From contig AP031353.1 of assembly GCA_037833965.1 (NCBI GenBank), positions 15,502,501 through 15,566,500 of the forward strand: 64,000 bases of DNA. The letters run 5' to 3'. The notes under the pieces were generated by a model. It was not told the DNA's origin and did no database searches. It worked only from the letters and a program-made list of their open reading frames with translations. The stretch comes from Marchantia polymorpha subsp. ruderalis (lineage: Eukaryota > Streptophyta > Marchantiopsida > Marchantiales > Marchantiaceae). Below are positions 22,392-35,900 of the stretch, one piece after another; the first letter of the stretch is position 1, and every line of letters starts with the position of its first letter. Both the position numbers and the translations under genes were made by a program.

Positions 22392-25282
22392 GTCAGGTGC
22401 TCGCTCCGTTCCAGCGTGCACCGCGGGACACCTAACCTCGTAGAGCGACGTAGCCGGTGGATCCCCAGTGTCACGCATTCGTCGTGCGAATCGCTCGTTG
22501 CACGACTGGACGTTGTTGCCCGGACGAACGGCGTTGCCCAACTCCAGCAACGACGGCCGAAACGATCAGAGCATGAGGTCATGATTTTCATGAAATTCTG
22601 TTCGGTGCGTCTTTCGGATGCGACTGTGGCGAATTTCGTGAGCTAATTATTTGATTTTTGCTTGCACTTTGATACTTTTGAGGACACCGCGGAGGAATTT
22701 TATGGGGCAATCCGACGAACCATGGAATCAAAAACATCTGGACTGGCTGATTCCCTTGACGTGGGTACAAGGCAGGTCTGACGGATGCCTCGAGGACGAC
22801 CTTGACACTCTACAAGTAGGACTGGCCACCTGCCACTTGGCCGAAAGAGATGAGCACATCCTGTCCGTCCACTGGGCAGAAGAGCATATCATCATATGTC
22901 TCTTTTAGCCTCTAGCACACGTGTTTCACAGCACCCTTCCAGACTGGCCTTCTCTCGTAGCCATTAGAGGTATCTCCAAAATAGAAGGCTCCGCTCAGCT
23001 AAGGCTGACCATAGACCTCAAGGCCGCACCCGGTCCAAGGATTTTACAATTCTGTCCAAAATTATTAATTGTGTACCTCAAAACTCAAATGATGCACAAC
23101 TATACAACTGACATATAGTGAAATTGTGCATAATCGCGTAGGTTTTGCATGTATCACATATTTTTCTCGCTTGACTCACTTCTCAACAGTGAGAACTACT
23201 AACGTGATCCATCTTATTTATCGTTTCTATGTTTTTCGACGACACCTGCATGTCATCGAACATTACATTTGGTGATGGAATCATCGGATAAGTAGATCTA
23301 CATGTGTAACATATTTATTTACTCTATATCCCCCTAAATATTTGGGCATCTTCGCCTTCTCCACGCGTATACAAGTGGTACATATATCCAAGCTGTTATC
23401 CATTTGGAGGTAGTGCACCATGGTCCACGTTGGAATCCAACGCATTTCCTTACATGTCCAATACAAGGTGAACAATTCAATTTTTTTACACTCTATAAGG
23501 TGCAGTTGCGAACACTCTAGCAGACTTTCATTTAATAGTCCAATCTCGACAACTTTGTAAGTTCACACAGATACTTCAAAAGGAATAAACCTCAACATGG
23601 ATGAAGATGTGCACGTCAGGTTAGTTATAACTGTGGTTAGGCATAGTTCTAACTTGTTAAGCTGGCAACCGAGACGCCCGAACATCTCAAGGGGTAAACC
23701 AAAATATCTAAAACCCTCAACAGTAGAAAGAATAACATTCTGGAATTTGCGCCTGATGGACCAGGTAATGAAGAAAAGCCAGCTCGGTCAGAGTTTGCAA
23801 GCGATGCATGATGAACCCAAATGGGTCACTGCGCGGGGAGTCCACATAATCCAGACCCTCCGCTACGAAACTGCTATTGGCGATTGCATTATAAAAATTC
23901 AAATTCAGTGACCGCCAGCCCTGAACTCCACACTGTAGCTCTACCCGAGGACGGGCCGCGACAAGTAAAGGTTTGCAAAAATGCAGAGCAAATGAACATG
24001 CGGTCGGAAGCGAAGCGGACGGGGAAATGAAATGTCGAGGGCCCAAATGAGGGACCCGGATGCGCTTGAATTTGAAAATCATGTGGTGGGGGAGTGGTGT
24101 GGGGGCTGGCCGCGAAACCCGAGGAGCGGCGCACAGTGCAGAATTCGAACCGGAAAGCAGCGGAGCGTAGAGGGCCGCTCGTCGTCGTCGTCGGGGCGGG
24201 GGACGCACGACGACACGCACGACGCGCGGGCGTCCTAAATGCAGACGGGGCGCCGTCCGAATGACGCGAGGAGGGATGGAGGGAGGGTCCATGTCCATCC
24301 CAGTCTTGCGTGCGAGGGTACGAGGTACGAGGTACGACCGGTGCACCGCAGTGCGGGTGGTGCTGGTAATTCCGTAGCAGAAAGCGTGAGGGAAGACAGG
24401 AAGGAAGAAACGACGCCCTACGTGGTGGGCCCGGTCGCTCTCCACGCAGTCACCTTCGGTCGGTCGGCCGGTCGGTCGTCAGTCAGGCGACGGGAGGGGA
24501 GGGACCGAGGCAGCGATGGAGGCCTCCAAGTGAAGCCCGCCTTCAGTTTGGCGCTGCATCCTCTCTTCTCCTCTCTCTCTCGGGGGCGTACGCTCCTCTC
24601 TCCGCGGCGGAGACGAACGCATCGATCGCATATTCGGGAGCGGGGGGGAGAGCTCCAGCAAGAAGCGCTTCTTGTTGCAGCGGGAGGCCGGTCTCCCTCT
24701 CTTTTGCCGTTGAAACGAGATCAGCTTTGTCGCGCTCTCTCTCCGGTGGCAGGTTTCCAGGTTGGCAGGCAGAGGGTTAGAAGAGGAGAGCACGCGAACA
24801 GGACCGAGGGGTAGACTGCGAGGGGAGAGGCCCGAAGGAAGGAAGGAAGGCAGGCAGGCAGGCACGGGGGAGGACGGGGAGGGCACTGGAGTGGAGTTGA
24901 GTGGCAGTGGCAGTGGGAGTGGGAGGGCGGACTGCAGAGCCGAGTGTGCTTCGGAAGCGAGGTTTTCTCGTGTCGTGAGATCTGGAGATCCAGATTAGGG
25001 GTAGACGGTTTGGTCGTGGGGGTGTTGATTGACTGATTGATCGATTGATTGATCGGGTGATTCTTGATTGGCGCGGGCGAGGTTTTGGGCTCGGAGGCGC
25101 TCGCGGATGCGGGAATGAGAAGAGTGGGAAAGGGCGACGGTGTGGAGTTTGTTGCGACGAGTTGGATGGATTGCTGATGGTGGCGACGCGACAGGGATAG
25201 TTTGGTGGCGGTAGATCAGGTCAGGGTGTAGAAGGAGGTTTGAAGAGCGAGAGTGGTGAGTGACACAGTGGCGGATATCGAA
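22392..25282. promoter_or_regulatory. Upstream region and GC-rich leader of the SNARE gene
   Basis: From about 23.9 kb the sequence becomes GC- and purine-rich with GGGAGG and GGAAGG-type runs, then a GATT/GATC-rich stretch near 25025-25060. This is typical of a TATA-less promoter and long 5' leader. Long open frames here on both strands (for example 23717-24445 on the minus strand) are composition effects. The AT-rich part from 22.6 to 23.8 kb holds nothing recognisable. Transcription start is unknown. Confidence 0.45.
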
Positions 25283-27881
25283 ATGGCGCAAGCGGCGTCG
25301 GACTCATGGCTGAAGGAGTTCGAGGAGGCCATGCGGCTCGCGGACGATATCTTGGCCCGAATTAATGAGAGAAATATGATGCTGGCGTCCGGCAATGATC
25401 CGACACGCCTCGTCTCAGCGACACGCAGGAAAATTACCATGCTTGGCACGAAGCTTGATCGGCTGGAATCTCTTCTGCAAAATCCTCCCATCAAACCGAG
25501 CATGTAAGCCCCGATCTCACCATTGAAATTCGTTTTTCGTTCTGCGATGGCCGTCGTGAAGATCTTCTAGCCTGCAGGGCTTTCAGGATCGTGACACTGG
25601 TGGAGCTTTTCGGAAGTGGGAAACAGACCTATGTTTTGACATTCTCGATGGCATCAAAATCGCAGCAACATTCACGAAGACTTCTTGTTGGTCTCTGTCT
25701 TTTCGAAGAATCTCACATGACCTTACTCTCGTTTTATTGTCCGACGAGAAATATTTGCGAGAGTTTTACTGATGGAGGGATCTCATATTAGCTCTCACGG
25801 ATTTGTATTTTGTTTTATATCTACGGTGAGCGTGTTTCGTTAGCATTTGCAGTTGCCTTAAGCATGCTTAAGCTGCCGCAAACCTTGCATGCGTTATCTT
25901 GTCTTGTTTCCAACTTGCCACGAGGGGTCCTGCCGTACATCTCAATTTCAGTATCTTTCCGAATTCCAACGACTGTCTTAGCCTCTTTCTTGTTTTACAC
26001 ATCTATAGTGAGTGGGAAAGGATGCATTGTCAATCTGGTGCTAACGATCATCTGGATTTGGAGTTGCCATATTTTGTTGTCTAGAAAATGTGTTTCTCTT
26101 TTTCTCATCTACATGATCCGTAATGTTGTGCTGTAGAAGCGAGAAGGAGATGTATCGCCGCCAGGACATGCTACTGGGTATACGCTTCAGGACCAAGCAA
26201 ATGGCAGCAGCTTTGAGCACTTCTCAGCCTTCCAATAGGTATTCTACGCATGTTTTGGGTAGTGACAGGGGTTTGGGAGGATCTCTACTGCTGCTTGTTC
26301 TAAATGACTGTTGAAAATTGGTTCTAATATGTGTTCTTGGTGTGCGTTACTCATTTTCCGGAACCTCGGCTCTTATCATTTGACGTAAATTTCTCATATC
26401 GAAACTTGAGCTACATCTAGACTTTGCTCATAGTGCTTCGCTCGATATCCCGGTCAAGATCTCCATTTTGATGGACTGTATGTTAGCTACACGGTAGCTC
26501 GACCGTGGTGGAGATTTTTTTTTTCTTCGGGATGTTTGTTATAAATGTAGTCGTTGGAGAGAGATATGCTTGCCGAACCACTATCTATCAGTTTTCAGGC
26601 AGGCTGTAAATCACTTGAGGAAAACTTACTTATATGCCCTCTGACTGACATCCTTAAATTTCTCAGAGCAACTCTTATGGGAACTGATTCCCGATCAGCA
26701 CCACCGGAGGAGACTAGTAGGACTACAGGTCTCGATAACTACGGGATTATCAACATGCAGAAGCAAGTAATGAAAGGTGTGGTTTCTTCGTTGTGATTTG
26801 ACCTAATGGATTTGTGGACCTTCTCGTCGCAGTTACGCATATGAAGAAGTTGTGGTATGAGGGTGAACTACTGCTCTTCATAGTAGAAAAAGGAAGGAGT
26901 TGCGGTCAACTCCTGAGTGATTTTCCTCCCAAGTTTGCAACGCTGTTTCTTTGCTTCTTTTGGGGTGGAATAGGGTTATTTAAAGAACTTAAAGTGTATG
27001 TAGGAAAACAGATTATTGTAAGTGGTTAGGCGGAGAAGAAACCAAATACAAATGTTCTCATTTCTTGCACCTTGTGTAACTAATTTCTGACGATGGATAG
27101 GTCTTTGTACAGATTTCTAGCTTTAGAAATTGCGGCAAGAATCTCCAATTTTTTGTCACTAAGTTGTCTCTTCTCTTTTGCACGTTCAGCACAAGACGAC
27201 GATCTGGCTGGTCTGGAAGCAACTGTCACCAGCACAAAGCACATTGCTTTGGCAGTCCACGAGGAGCTGGACTTGCAAAATCACCTACTGGTAAAGTACC
27301 TTTTTTGCATAAGCATCAGATTGACAAAGGCTGAAACTGTTATTTAGTTGTTTTGGTGAGGGTGTTTAAGCTCCTTGCCCTGAGCTGGAAGGCTTTCACT
27401 CTCATTTTTGTGGCAAATTTGACGCGGTTTTTACTGAGTTCTCCACTGACATGCTACTGGGACAATGTTTTGCTTCATTCAGAATGATTTGGACAAGGAT
27501 GCAGACGACACCAACAACCGACTCAAGGTACAATATTTGTAATTAGAAACTGTACATCTAGTGCTGCTCAACAAGTCTAGCGATTACTGACTTGAGCTTT
27601 ACATACGCGATTGCACGATAGAGGTTGACTGGAAAAAAATTTCACAAAGGCTGTAGTTTTAGTTACTTGGTTTGATCTCGTAGTGTCGCTGACGCGTCTC
27701 TCAAAGATTTTCGCTGGACGTTCTCGTTTAACTTCTGGGTTGCTTGCAGGCTGCACAGCGCAAAATTGGGATTCTCAACAAGAATTCGAACAGGGGCTGC
27801 TCTGTTATGTGCATGTGCTTGATGCTCTTAGCAATTGTGCTACTGGTCTTGATTGTCTTAAGCTTGGTCAAATCCTTGTAA
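25283..27881 (+). CDS. SYP5-type syntaxin (Qc-SNARE), six exons
   Basis: The model joins 25283-25503, 26137-26238, 26667-26776, 27190-27290, 27483-27527 and 27750-27881 (236 aa, close to Arabidopsis SYP51/52). Every junction is GT/AG with matching phase. SYP5 proteins are tail-anchored Qc-SNAREs of the trans-Golgi, prevacuolar compartment and vacuole that help fuse vesicles there. The N-terminal region (ASDSWLKEFEEAMRLAD, TRRKITMLGTKLDRLESLL, SEKEMYRRQDML) matches the SYP5 helical domain. The SNARE motif spans about residues 142-195, with LEATVTSTKHIALAVHEELD and a zero-layer glutamine at about Q174, followed by NDLDKDADDTNNRLK. Residues 212-233 form the membrane anchor with only three residues after it, and nearby Cys210, Cys214 and Cys216 could be acylated. 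Nothing is broken. Family assignment is firm; which SYP5 paralogue it corresponds to is not resolved. Confidence 0.96.
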
Positions 27882-30800
27882 GTTTCGATTCTACGGGTGA
27901 AGGTTTCGTATTTGTGTGTTAAATGATTGGATATATCCCATCAAAGACAAGGTTGAAGACCAGCAGGTTCCAATCTTGATAGGTTGTACTTCTAGTGGTC
28001 ATTGTACATACGCCAAAACAAATATAAATTGTGTCTAAGAGCCCTTATTGATAGAAATTCATTCAAAGCATTTTGTGAAAAGAATTATTCTGGTAAGAAT
28101 AGAGGAGTTGATCATAGCAAGGAAGGGTATATATCTCTGTTTCTGTTTCCCCCCCTTTTTTTTGAGTGTAGTCTCAAGCTCACTCACTTCTCGAGTACGA
28201 TCAGACCCCTCTTATCAGTAACTTTCTATTTTTGTAGATGAATAAAGTTGTCCCCGAGTTTGATGTCATGGTTTTTGAGAAATAAACATCCTGTCACATC
28301 CTTTTTTCACTCCGGACACTTGGGCAATACATGAGCATTGTTAATTTTTGTGGAACTACTGGACGAGTGTCAATATGGCATTTTTAATCTTGTGAAGTCT
28401 CCGTCGGAACAGAACGAGCATGTTTTTCACTAAGAAATGCTTCATTTTCAGGCCGAATAGCTGTTCGGTCTTGTTTTCCGGATGAAGAAACACTACCCAC
28501 ACTTGGACCCGGGTTTCAGTCTGAAAATTTTGTGCCTCTGTCTCGTTCCCCAAGCTAGTGTGCTTGTTATCTAAGCAATCAACGCTCTTGAAGGCTCTGG
28601 CTCTTACATTTAATGATTTTTATTTAACCGTTTGCATGCTTATCATCGTCGAGCGTCTGCACAACCTTGTATAGTGAAATTTACGGCCCGTTATGTCCAT
28701 GGTCCGTGTGGCTATAGCAGGATACTGTATATGACACGCGAATGCAAGTAATATAATGATACTTGCATCTCAAATCGTACAAATTTGAGGGTCAGCAGTG
28801 AATCTATCATAGATACAATCATGGGTTTTAGTCGTCACTCAGATGTTACCTTTTGTCATCCACAAAGGTTAGGAGTAAACTAACAGCTGCATGGCAGATA
28901 TTCCGTCTATTACAAATATGAGTGGAGTACAGTGGTAGAGCTGCAGAGAGACAATATTAATGAAGAGAGATCAACAAGGAGGAGATTGCTTTACTTTGAT
29001 GAGGTTGAGTAGCAAGGAATCATATGAATGCCGTAATAGCCCAAATTAGCCAAAGATTGAAGACTGGGTCTGGTGGTATGACGTACTAATCAAGGTGCCC
29101 ACAATGACGAGTCATAACGAAAATGTACCAAAAGCTTAACCGAGAGACTGCTGGTTACAGCCAAAGAACACATCGAATGTATTGTGCTGCAAAGATGATT
29201 GTTCTAGTTCCCGGGAATCATTCTAGCAAAGATTACTGGAATTCCAGTAGCTTTACGAAGCGATCAGATGTGTCTACCCGAATTATAGTTTCTGCTGCGG
29301 ATTGTCGAGTAATCTATTCCTTTGTTTTTTTCTTCTTGAATTATCCAGATGAATCTGTGAAAGCGGACCTTAGTTCAGCCCGGACTGTTACATGAATACA
29401 AGTATTTCCATTAATCAATAAATGCATATTCTGTAGTGGATTTAAACTATGCGTGGAAGAACCAAAGACGACAAAAATATACCCCATGTTTTGAACAACG
29501 AAATGTTAGTTGCGCAGTAGATTCTCAGAAACCACTTGTTTCCAGCTGCTCTGTATATTTTTGAGCAAGTAGAGAACTCACCTACTCATTGCTTTACGAT
29601 GCACTAAAAGTTTTCGGAGTCCCTATGTGCTTCTAGGGTAAGGACAGAACTTGATGACAGCTCAGTGGGCTGTCAAGTACAAGCTTGCAAGGTGTCAAGC
29701 TTAATGCCTTCCACTTTGAAGATCGTTATCACCCTCTGTAGCTGGTCAGCATGGTTATCGGGACCTAGCCGAACGTGCTTCGAAATTAAGGTCGACCAAT
29801 CCAAGGCCTGGCCAAATAGGCATTAGCGCAGCTGATTCTCTCGTCCCAGTTTGTCCATAATAGGTTTCGAGAGAATAGCTCATTGCACTGGGATCTTCAG
29901 TGCAGTGTCGTCAAAGGAAGGTACTGGCTGTTTCTGAGATATTTATCACATATTCAGGTATATCTTCACTGAACCGGATGCTGTACTCTTTCCCTACTTC
30001 AAGTGTATTGTTTAACATAATTCGACGGTTTCCCTCAGTGGTATAAAGGTAGTTTGATGGCAAGGACACTTCAAGGACCCACGAGTACCACCCCTTCCGC
30101 AGTTGGTAGGAGGCGGATGTCTCCACTCACTCTACGATGCTAATGAAAGAGCTGGCCAACTTTGTCACCAGCCGGCTGATTCGTTCTTCCCAGACTTCGA
30201 GGAGTGCCGATATGCTCCGTTTATCGTGATGAGTCAAGGGGTGTCACTTGTCAACTGATGCTTCAACGATTATTCTTCAGCAGATGACAATGAAAATAGA
30301 GTAGAGCCTAGTAAATACTGTGAACTCTTAACTCGTAATACGGTTCTGGTGTCACCGTCATGTTGAGCTTTTGGAAACAGAACAAACCTCAATCAAGTTG
30401 CAGATTTGTGACAGTACACTGACCTAGTCATCACTAATATCCTCGCCGTCTGCAGATCTTGAGGTCTTTGGCTAGTCAGCGTTTCACTTGCAAAGCTTTA
30501 TAAGTTTCGGAGTTTGGAGATGTGGCAGACTTTACCTTTGAGTTTGTTTCAGCTCTACATGGAGTCTAGCTGCTCGATTAATTGTCCTGTTGTAGTATTT
30601 TCTTCTGATCAGAGTGTTCTCATCTCATTCGTGATCTAGGTTCAAACAGTGTAGATCCCATTCACAACATTATGACATACGGTTCTAACAGTGTAGATCC
30701 CATTCACAACATTAAGACATACTTCCCTTAAATACACAACTAGTGGCAGCACAGGCGAATGAGAATCAAAGACGGAAATCATAGTTTCTGCCATGTTAAC

Positions 30801-31187
30801 AACATCAGCAGATTTGAAAATCCTGCAATGTATAATTCAGGCATAAAAGCCCCAATGGCCGCGAATTTTTTGCTATATATTTTCCAGGTCTCCAGATTGA
30901 GCAGCTTTGCTGAGGATCAGAAAGTCTGTCACAGATGTAAATGGAAATAGTTTTCAACCAGCAATTGACGCGTCTCGGTTTCACCTGGTTCCATAACACA
31001 CCACCCAGAGCCGATGAACTACGGCACCCATCTCCGAACTAATCGATTCGACCGCAGCCATAATGTCTAAAACTAGCACCTTGGAGCGAAGATATCCACG
31101 GAGGTGAGATTTAGAGGCATCTGTAACGTTTGTTGCCACATTCTGGAAGCTATTTTCCTTTCATCCTTTTTCATGTATACCATGATC
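27882..31187. other. Intergenic, no gene recognised
   Basis: The first few hundred bases should be the 3' UTR of the SNARE gene; AATAAA-like hexamers occur near 28242 and 28279. The rest contains only short frames without motifs and one short tandem duplication at about 30644-30722. Confidence 0.4.
30644..30722. repeat. Two-copy tandem repeat, about 40 bp
   Basis: The sequence around CAGTGTAGATCCCATTCACA is repeated head-to-tail twice with few differences (ATTATGACATAC against ATTAAGACATAC). Confidence 0.9.
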
Positions 31188-31712
31188 TTCCATCTCTTTG
31201 CAATCATAAACTGCAAACTCCTTAATTTGGGCTCTTCTGCGAGGGCAGTCGTGCATTCACTGGGAATTTTAAGAGCAAGGTGGCTATGGTCTTCGTATGT
31301 CATTGCTTTAGGATGGCATGTCTGGGGTTCGTTGCCGAGTTCTGTGAGCTTTTCTCCGTTCTTTTTTTTTCAAGTGGATTTTCCATCTCTTTGCAATCAT
31401 ACACTGCGAACTACTTATTGTGATCTTCTGCGAGGGCAGTCCTACTTTCACTGGGATTTTTGAGAGCAAGGTGGCCTGGCCTTCGTATGTCACTGCTTTA
31501 GGATGGAATGTCTGGGGTTTGTTACCGATATCTGTGAGCTTTTTTCTTCATTCGTCCTTTTTGCATGTAAAGGATGACTTTCCATCTCTTTGCAATCGTA
31601 CACTACGAACTACTTGTTGTGCTCTTCTGTGAGGGCACTCCTACTTGTACTGGAATGTCTGAGAACAAGGTGTACATGGTCCTCGCATGTCATCCCTTTA
31701 GGATGGAAAGTC
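31188..31712. repeat. Three-copy tandem repeat, about 195 bp
   Basis: Copies begin TTCCATCTCTTTGCAATC at 31188, 31381 and 31580 (spacings 193 and 199). Each includes a GAGGGCA block, an AGAGCAAGGTGG-like block and TTTAGGATGG. Divergence between copies shows it is not a very recent duplication. Short plus-strand frames run through the copies, but they carry no recognised domain. Confidence 0.9.
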
Positions 31713-32969
31713 TGAATGCATTTCTCTCAAAACTGAGCAGGTTTCAGTCAGAAGTAGAAGTGACATATATTCTTAGGTTCACATGTCTCCTACATGCAAA
31801 CTGTAACCTTTCTGTTCATCTACGTAAGACTCTGATTCGGTTGTTCACTGAGTAGTTGGTTCAAGAAGGCCATGGAATGTCAGCTGGGGTCGGAACGTAG
31901 CATTGAACCTCCCGCGTTGTACTTTCATCTTTTTATCTGTGTCTAGAGTGGGGACCTGGAAGGCTTTGAGAGAAAAATTGGACGACACGAATTGAGAAAG
32001 TGAAAGGGACTTACGGCATAAAGACGCGAGGGGATGTTTCCCCTAGCGTGAGCAAAGCAGATGTGAACGAGGGCCAGAAGAAACCGAAGGAATGACGGAA
32101 AGAATCAGAGGCAGAGTTCCAACGGAATCGGACAGATCTAGTTTCTCTCATGATATACTGCACCTTTATCACACCGGAATTAGCTATTTAGCTCAAGCTT
32201 GATAGGCTCTCTAAGACTATTGTTTTGAACTAAATTTTGTCAAATATGGTCAAGTGGTCGCAAAATTTTGAACGTTTAAAGCTTGGCGTTAAGCTTCGCT
32301 ATGGTGGCAATACAGTGAGCAGGCGACGCGAACTCAGAGCGGCAAGTTGCAGAGGTAAGAAAATTTGAGGTGGCAAAAAAGCATTTCGGGCGGATTGCTA
32401 AGTCAACCAGATCGGTCAGAGCCAAAAAAAAAGGAAGTCATAGGCATCTTCACAAGTTAATAAGCCCCCGTGAAGAATCTTGGCCAAAAAGTAAAAAATA
32501 GCAAGCTTGATTTTTTGTAATTTTGGGATATTTGACCGGGCAAACATCCTCCTTTTGAGCTCAAATTTTATAAGCTAGTCTTTAGGCAAGTTGAGCATGC
32601 AATTTAAAAGACGAATTTAAGGAATGAACAACTAATGAATTTTTTGTCTTAAAGATTCTCTTGGGGTTCAGATTCAAGTTTTTACCCCCTTCAATTTGGA
32701 TTTAATAACTTTTTACCCGGAGATGATTATGAAAAAGCGTCTTCACACTCTAATGATTATCTTGTGGAATATGCAAGAATGACCTTGGATTTTAATTTCA
32801 AGAATTTCATTTTTTGACCATTTTTGTGGTTAAGTGTTGGAAGTATAGATAGAATTTTTTCTAACTCTTCGAAAAATGATCGATTTGAGCGATCTAAACA
32901 AAACTCAAGTGCATCAAAAGAAGAAGAAGACACAACTAGCCGACTAGCCTCAGCTTACGTTTCAGGAGA
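31713..32969. other. Intergenic preceding the copia element
   Basis: No gene and no recognisable 5' LTR. If the copia element at 32990 once had a 5' LTR it should lie here, but no match to the 3' LTR at 37114 was found by eye. Confidence 0.4.
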
Positions 32970-32989
32970 GAAAATGACCGATGGCGGTA

Positions 32990-35900
32990 AGTTAGCTTGG
33001 AGTTCCACGGTTTGAGGTTTGAGGTAGAAAAATTTGATGGACAGGATGATTATGTCTTGTGGGAGTAACAAGTCACTAGTGTACTTGGTTCTATAGGTTT
33101 GTGCAAAGTGCTTAAGCCACAACCCGACAAAGTAACGATGATGATTGCAATGACATTCAATACCAAATGGTGAGTATTGTGATATTTCATCTCAAGCCCA
33201 ATGTCTTCAAGCAAATGGAGATGACGCTAACGGTAGCAGATTTGTTTACAACATTGCGTGAGGAGTATCATTAGAAGGAGCTTTCAAACTGGTTGTACAC
33301 GGCTTTGAAGATCATTAGCTTCAGAATAACAGAAGGTGCTAAGAATCAAGACCAGGTGGATGGTTTGAATGTTTCGGTTGTGGATCTTGAGAATCTTGGA
33401 GAAGATTTGAGTGATGAGCGAATAGCGATTCAGTAACTTAGTTCTTTGTCGGGTATTGCTTCACCGTATCAAGAAAAACCATGAAATATAATAAAATTGT
33501 TACTGCCTTAGTGACCGACGACATGCAACAAAAGCTATCAATGTATGTGCATCTCTCTTTCGATCAATCCACTTCAACGTCTACTACCTTGACAGTCTTT
33601 GATAGAAGGCCTTCTACTAGGAAGAAAGTGAATGAAAATGTCAAGATCAAGTCTAGGTCTAACCTAAGTTAAGACATGGTAAGAACATCAAGTGTTGAAA
33701 ATATGGAAAATCTAATCACATTTGCAAAGATTGTTGTATAAGGCAACCGGTGAATCCTCGGCGAGTGTGGCTATAACTGAGGATTTTGGTTATGCAGTTT
33801 GTACTTTTGTCCATGTTAGCAATGATGAATGAATTTTGAACTCAACTTGCTCATACCACATTTGTCACGTTCATAAGTTTTTTAGTTCTTACACTCTGTC
33901 AATCAGTATAATTTTCACAAAAATTGATCAGGCTTGCAAAATTGTTGGCATTGGATTCGTGAAGATTCAAATATTTGATAAGACGATCCGTACCTGGATC
34001 AACATACAACACATTGTTAGTATGTGTAAGAACTTGATCTCACTTAGAGAATTGGATTTGAAAAGGATCAAATGAAGCACTGAGAATGGAGTTTTGAATG
34101 TCGTGGATAGTTTCCACATGTTCATGCGGAGCTCAAGACTAAAAAATCTATACATCTTGGAGGGAAGCGATCTTTGAAGAGACACATGTTACTACATCTT
34201 CACAATTGATTTTTCATTTGTAACACAACCGACTGGAGTCAAAAGGGTTTGGCCATTTTACACAAACAAAGTTTACTGCCCGGAGTGAGACAATGCAAGC
34301 TAGAATTTTGTGAGCTTATGTATTTGACAAACACACTAGAGCTGCATTCCGCGTTGGAGTGCATAACTCAAATTTTTTTTGATTACATTCATTCTTATGT
34401 GTGCGGACATTTCTCTTGTACCTCATCTTTGTGGATTACTCTTCAAGATTTGTGTGGATTTACTTCATGCAACAGAAGTCTTAGATCTTTCTTATTTTCA
34501 AGCATTGAAAGATACTAGTTGAGATTCAGACCAGAAAGAAGTCAAAATATTTGCGCACTAATAACGGCAAGGAGTATAATTCAATGAAATTGAAGTTATA
34601 TTGCGAAAAGCAGAAGTACTCGCAAACTCACCACACTATATACTTCAGAGCAAAATGATGTATCTGAAAGACTCAACCGCACATTATTGGATAATTTTCA
34701 AAGTATGTTGGATCTTGCTGCTTTATCATGTATGTTTTAGGCTAAAGCTGTGAAAATCGCACCTTACTTAATAAACTTTTGTCCTAATAGTTCTATCAAG
34801 TTTAAAAAACCGTTTGAATTAAGGTACAAATGATCAGGTGATTACTCAATGTTGAGAGTTTTTGGTTGTGATGCTTATGCTCTTACTCCGAATGACAATA
34901 GGACAAAACTTGATCCTAAAGTCAAGAAATGTATCTTTCTTTATTTTCAAAGAGAAGTAAAGGAATTTAGGATGTGGGATGTCAATGCTTGCAAATTCAT
35001 TGTCAATAGTTATGTTTCATTCAATGAATCCAAATTGTTGAATGCGGAAAAGAAAGTGCAAAATCTTTTTTTTTGAAAAATACAATACTCCTTATCCCTT
35101 ACACAATTGAGGGAGATAATTGATATTAACATCATTGATGATGAGCCACAAGAAGAGGTTTCATCTGTTGTGGACTAATAGAAGCTAATGTTGATGAGTC
35201 ACATTTAGAACTAGCACAAATTGATCAAGCAAATTATTCATCAAGACGGCAATTGCGGAGTGTAGTTGAACGTCAAGCTCCGGCTAGGTATGACATTTGG
35301 TTTGATTCTTCAGTCATTGATGATATTGAAACTAATGCTGAGTATTCAGGTTAAGCTTTGATCATTGAAGATGGAGATCCATTTTCCAAAGCTCTTTCGA
35401 GTAAGAAGCAAGAGTGGAATGCAATGATGCAGAAGGAGTTGAAGTCACTTGATGCCAACAATACTTGAGACCTTGTTGAGTTGTTCAAATGTAAAAAAGT
35501 GCTAGATTGTAAGTGAATCTACAAGAAGAAGGATGGATGCACGAATACAAATGAGAATATTTTAAAGTCAAGGTAGATAGCTAAGCAGTTCACACAACAC
35601 AAAGATATGGATTACAATGAAGTTTTTGCACTAGTAGCAAAAAAATTCTACAATACATCTGTTATGTATCTTTGTGATTCTACATGATCTAATGTTTGAT
35701 CACATGAATGTTTCCACAATTAGTTTTTATGGACTACTTGACAACCAAAAGTTTTTCTCATGAAAAAAAAAGGGAGTCATGATATGCAGATTGCCTAAAT
35801 TGTTGTGAGGTTTAAAGCAATGTTTTAGAAAGTGAAATAAATGCTTCAACAACTTCATGCATTCATAAGGATTCCTACGGAGTGTATATGATCCTTGTGA

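Noticed and set aside
23717..24886. Minus- and plus-strand frames up to 242 codons in the GC-rich leader
   Set aside because: Composition-driven. Frames overlap on both strands, no motif is seen, and they sit in the upstream region of the SNARE gene.
25591..26314. Plus-strand frames inside the SNARE gene
   Set aside because: They lie mostly in intron 1 and conflict with the phase-consistent six-exon model.
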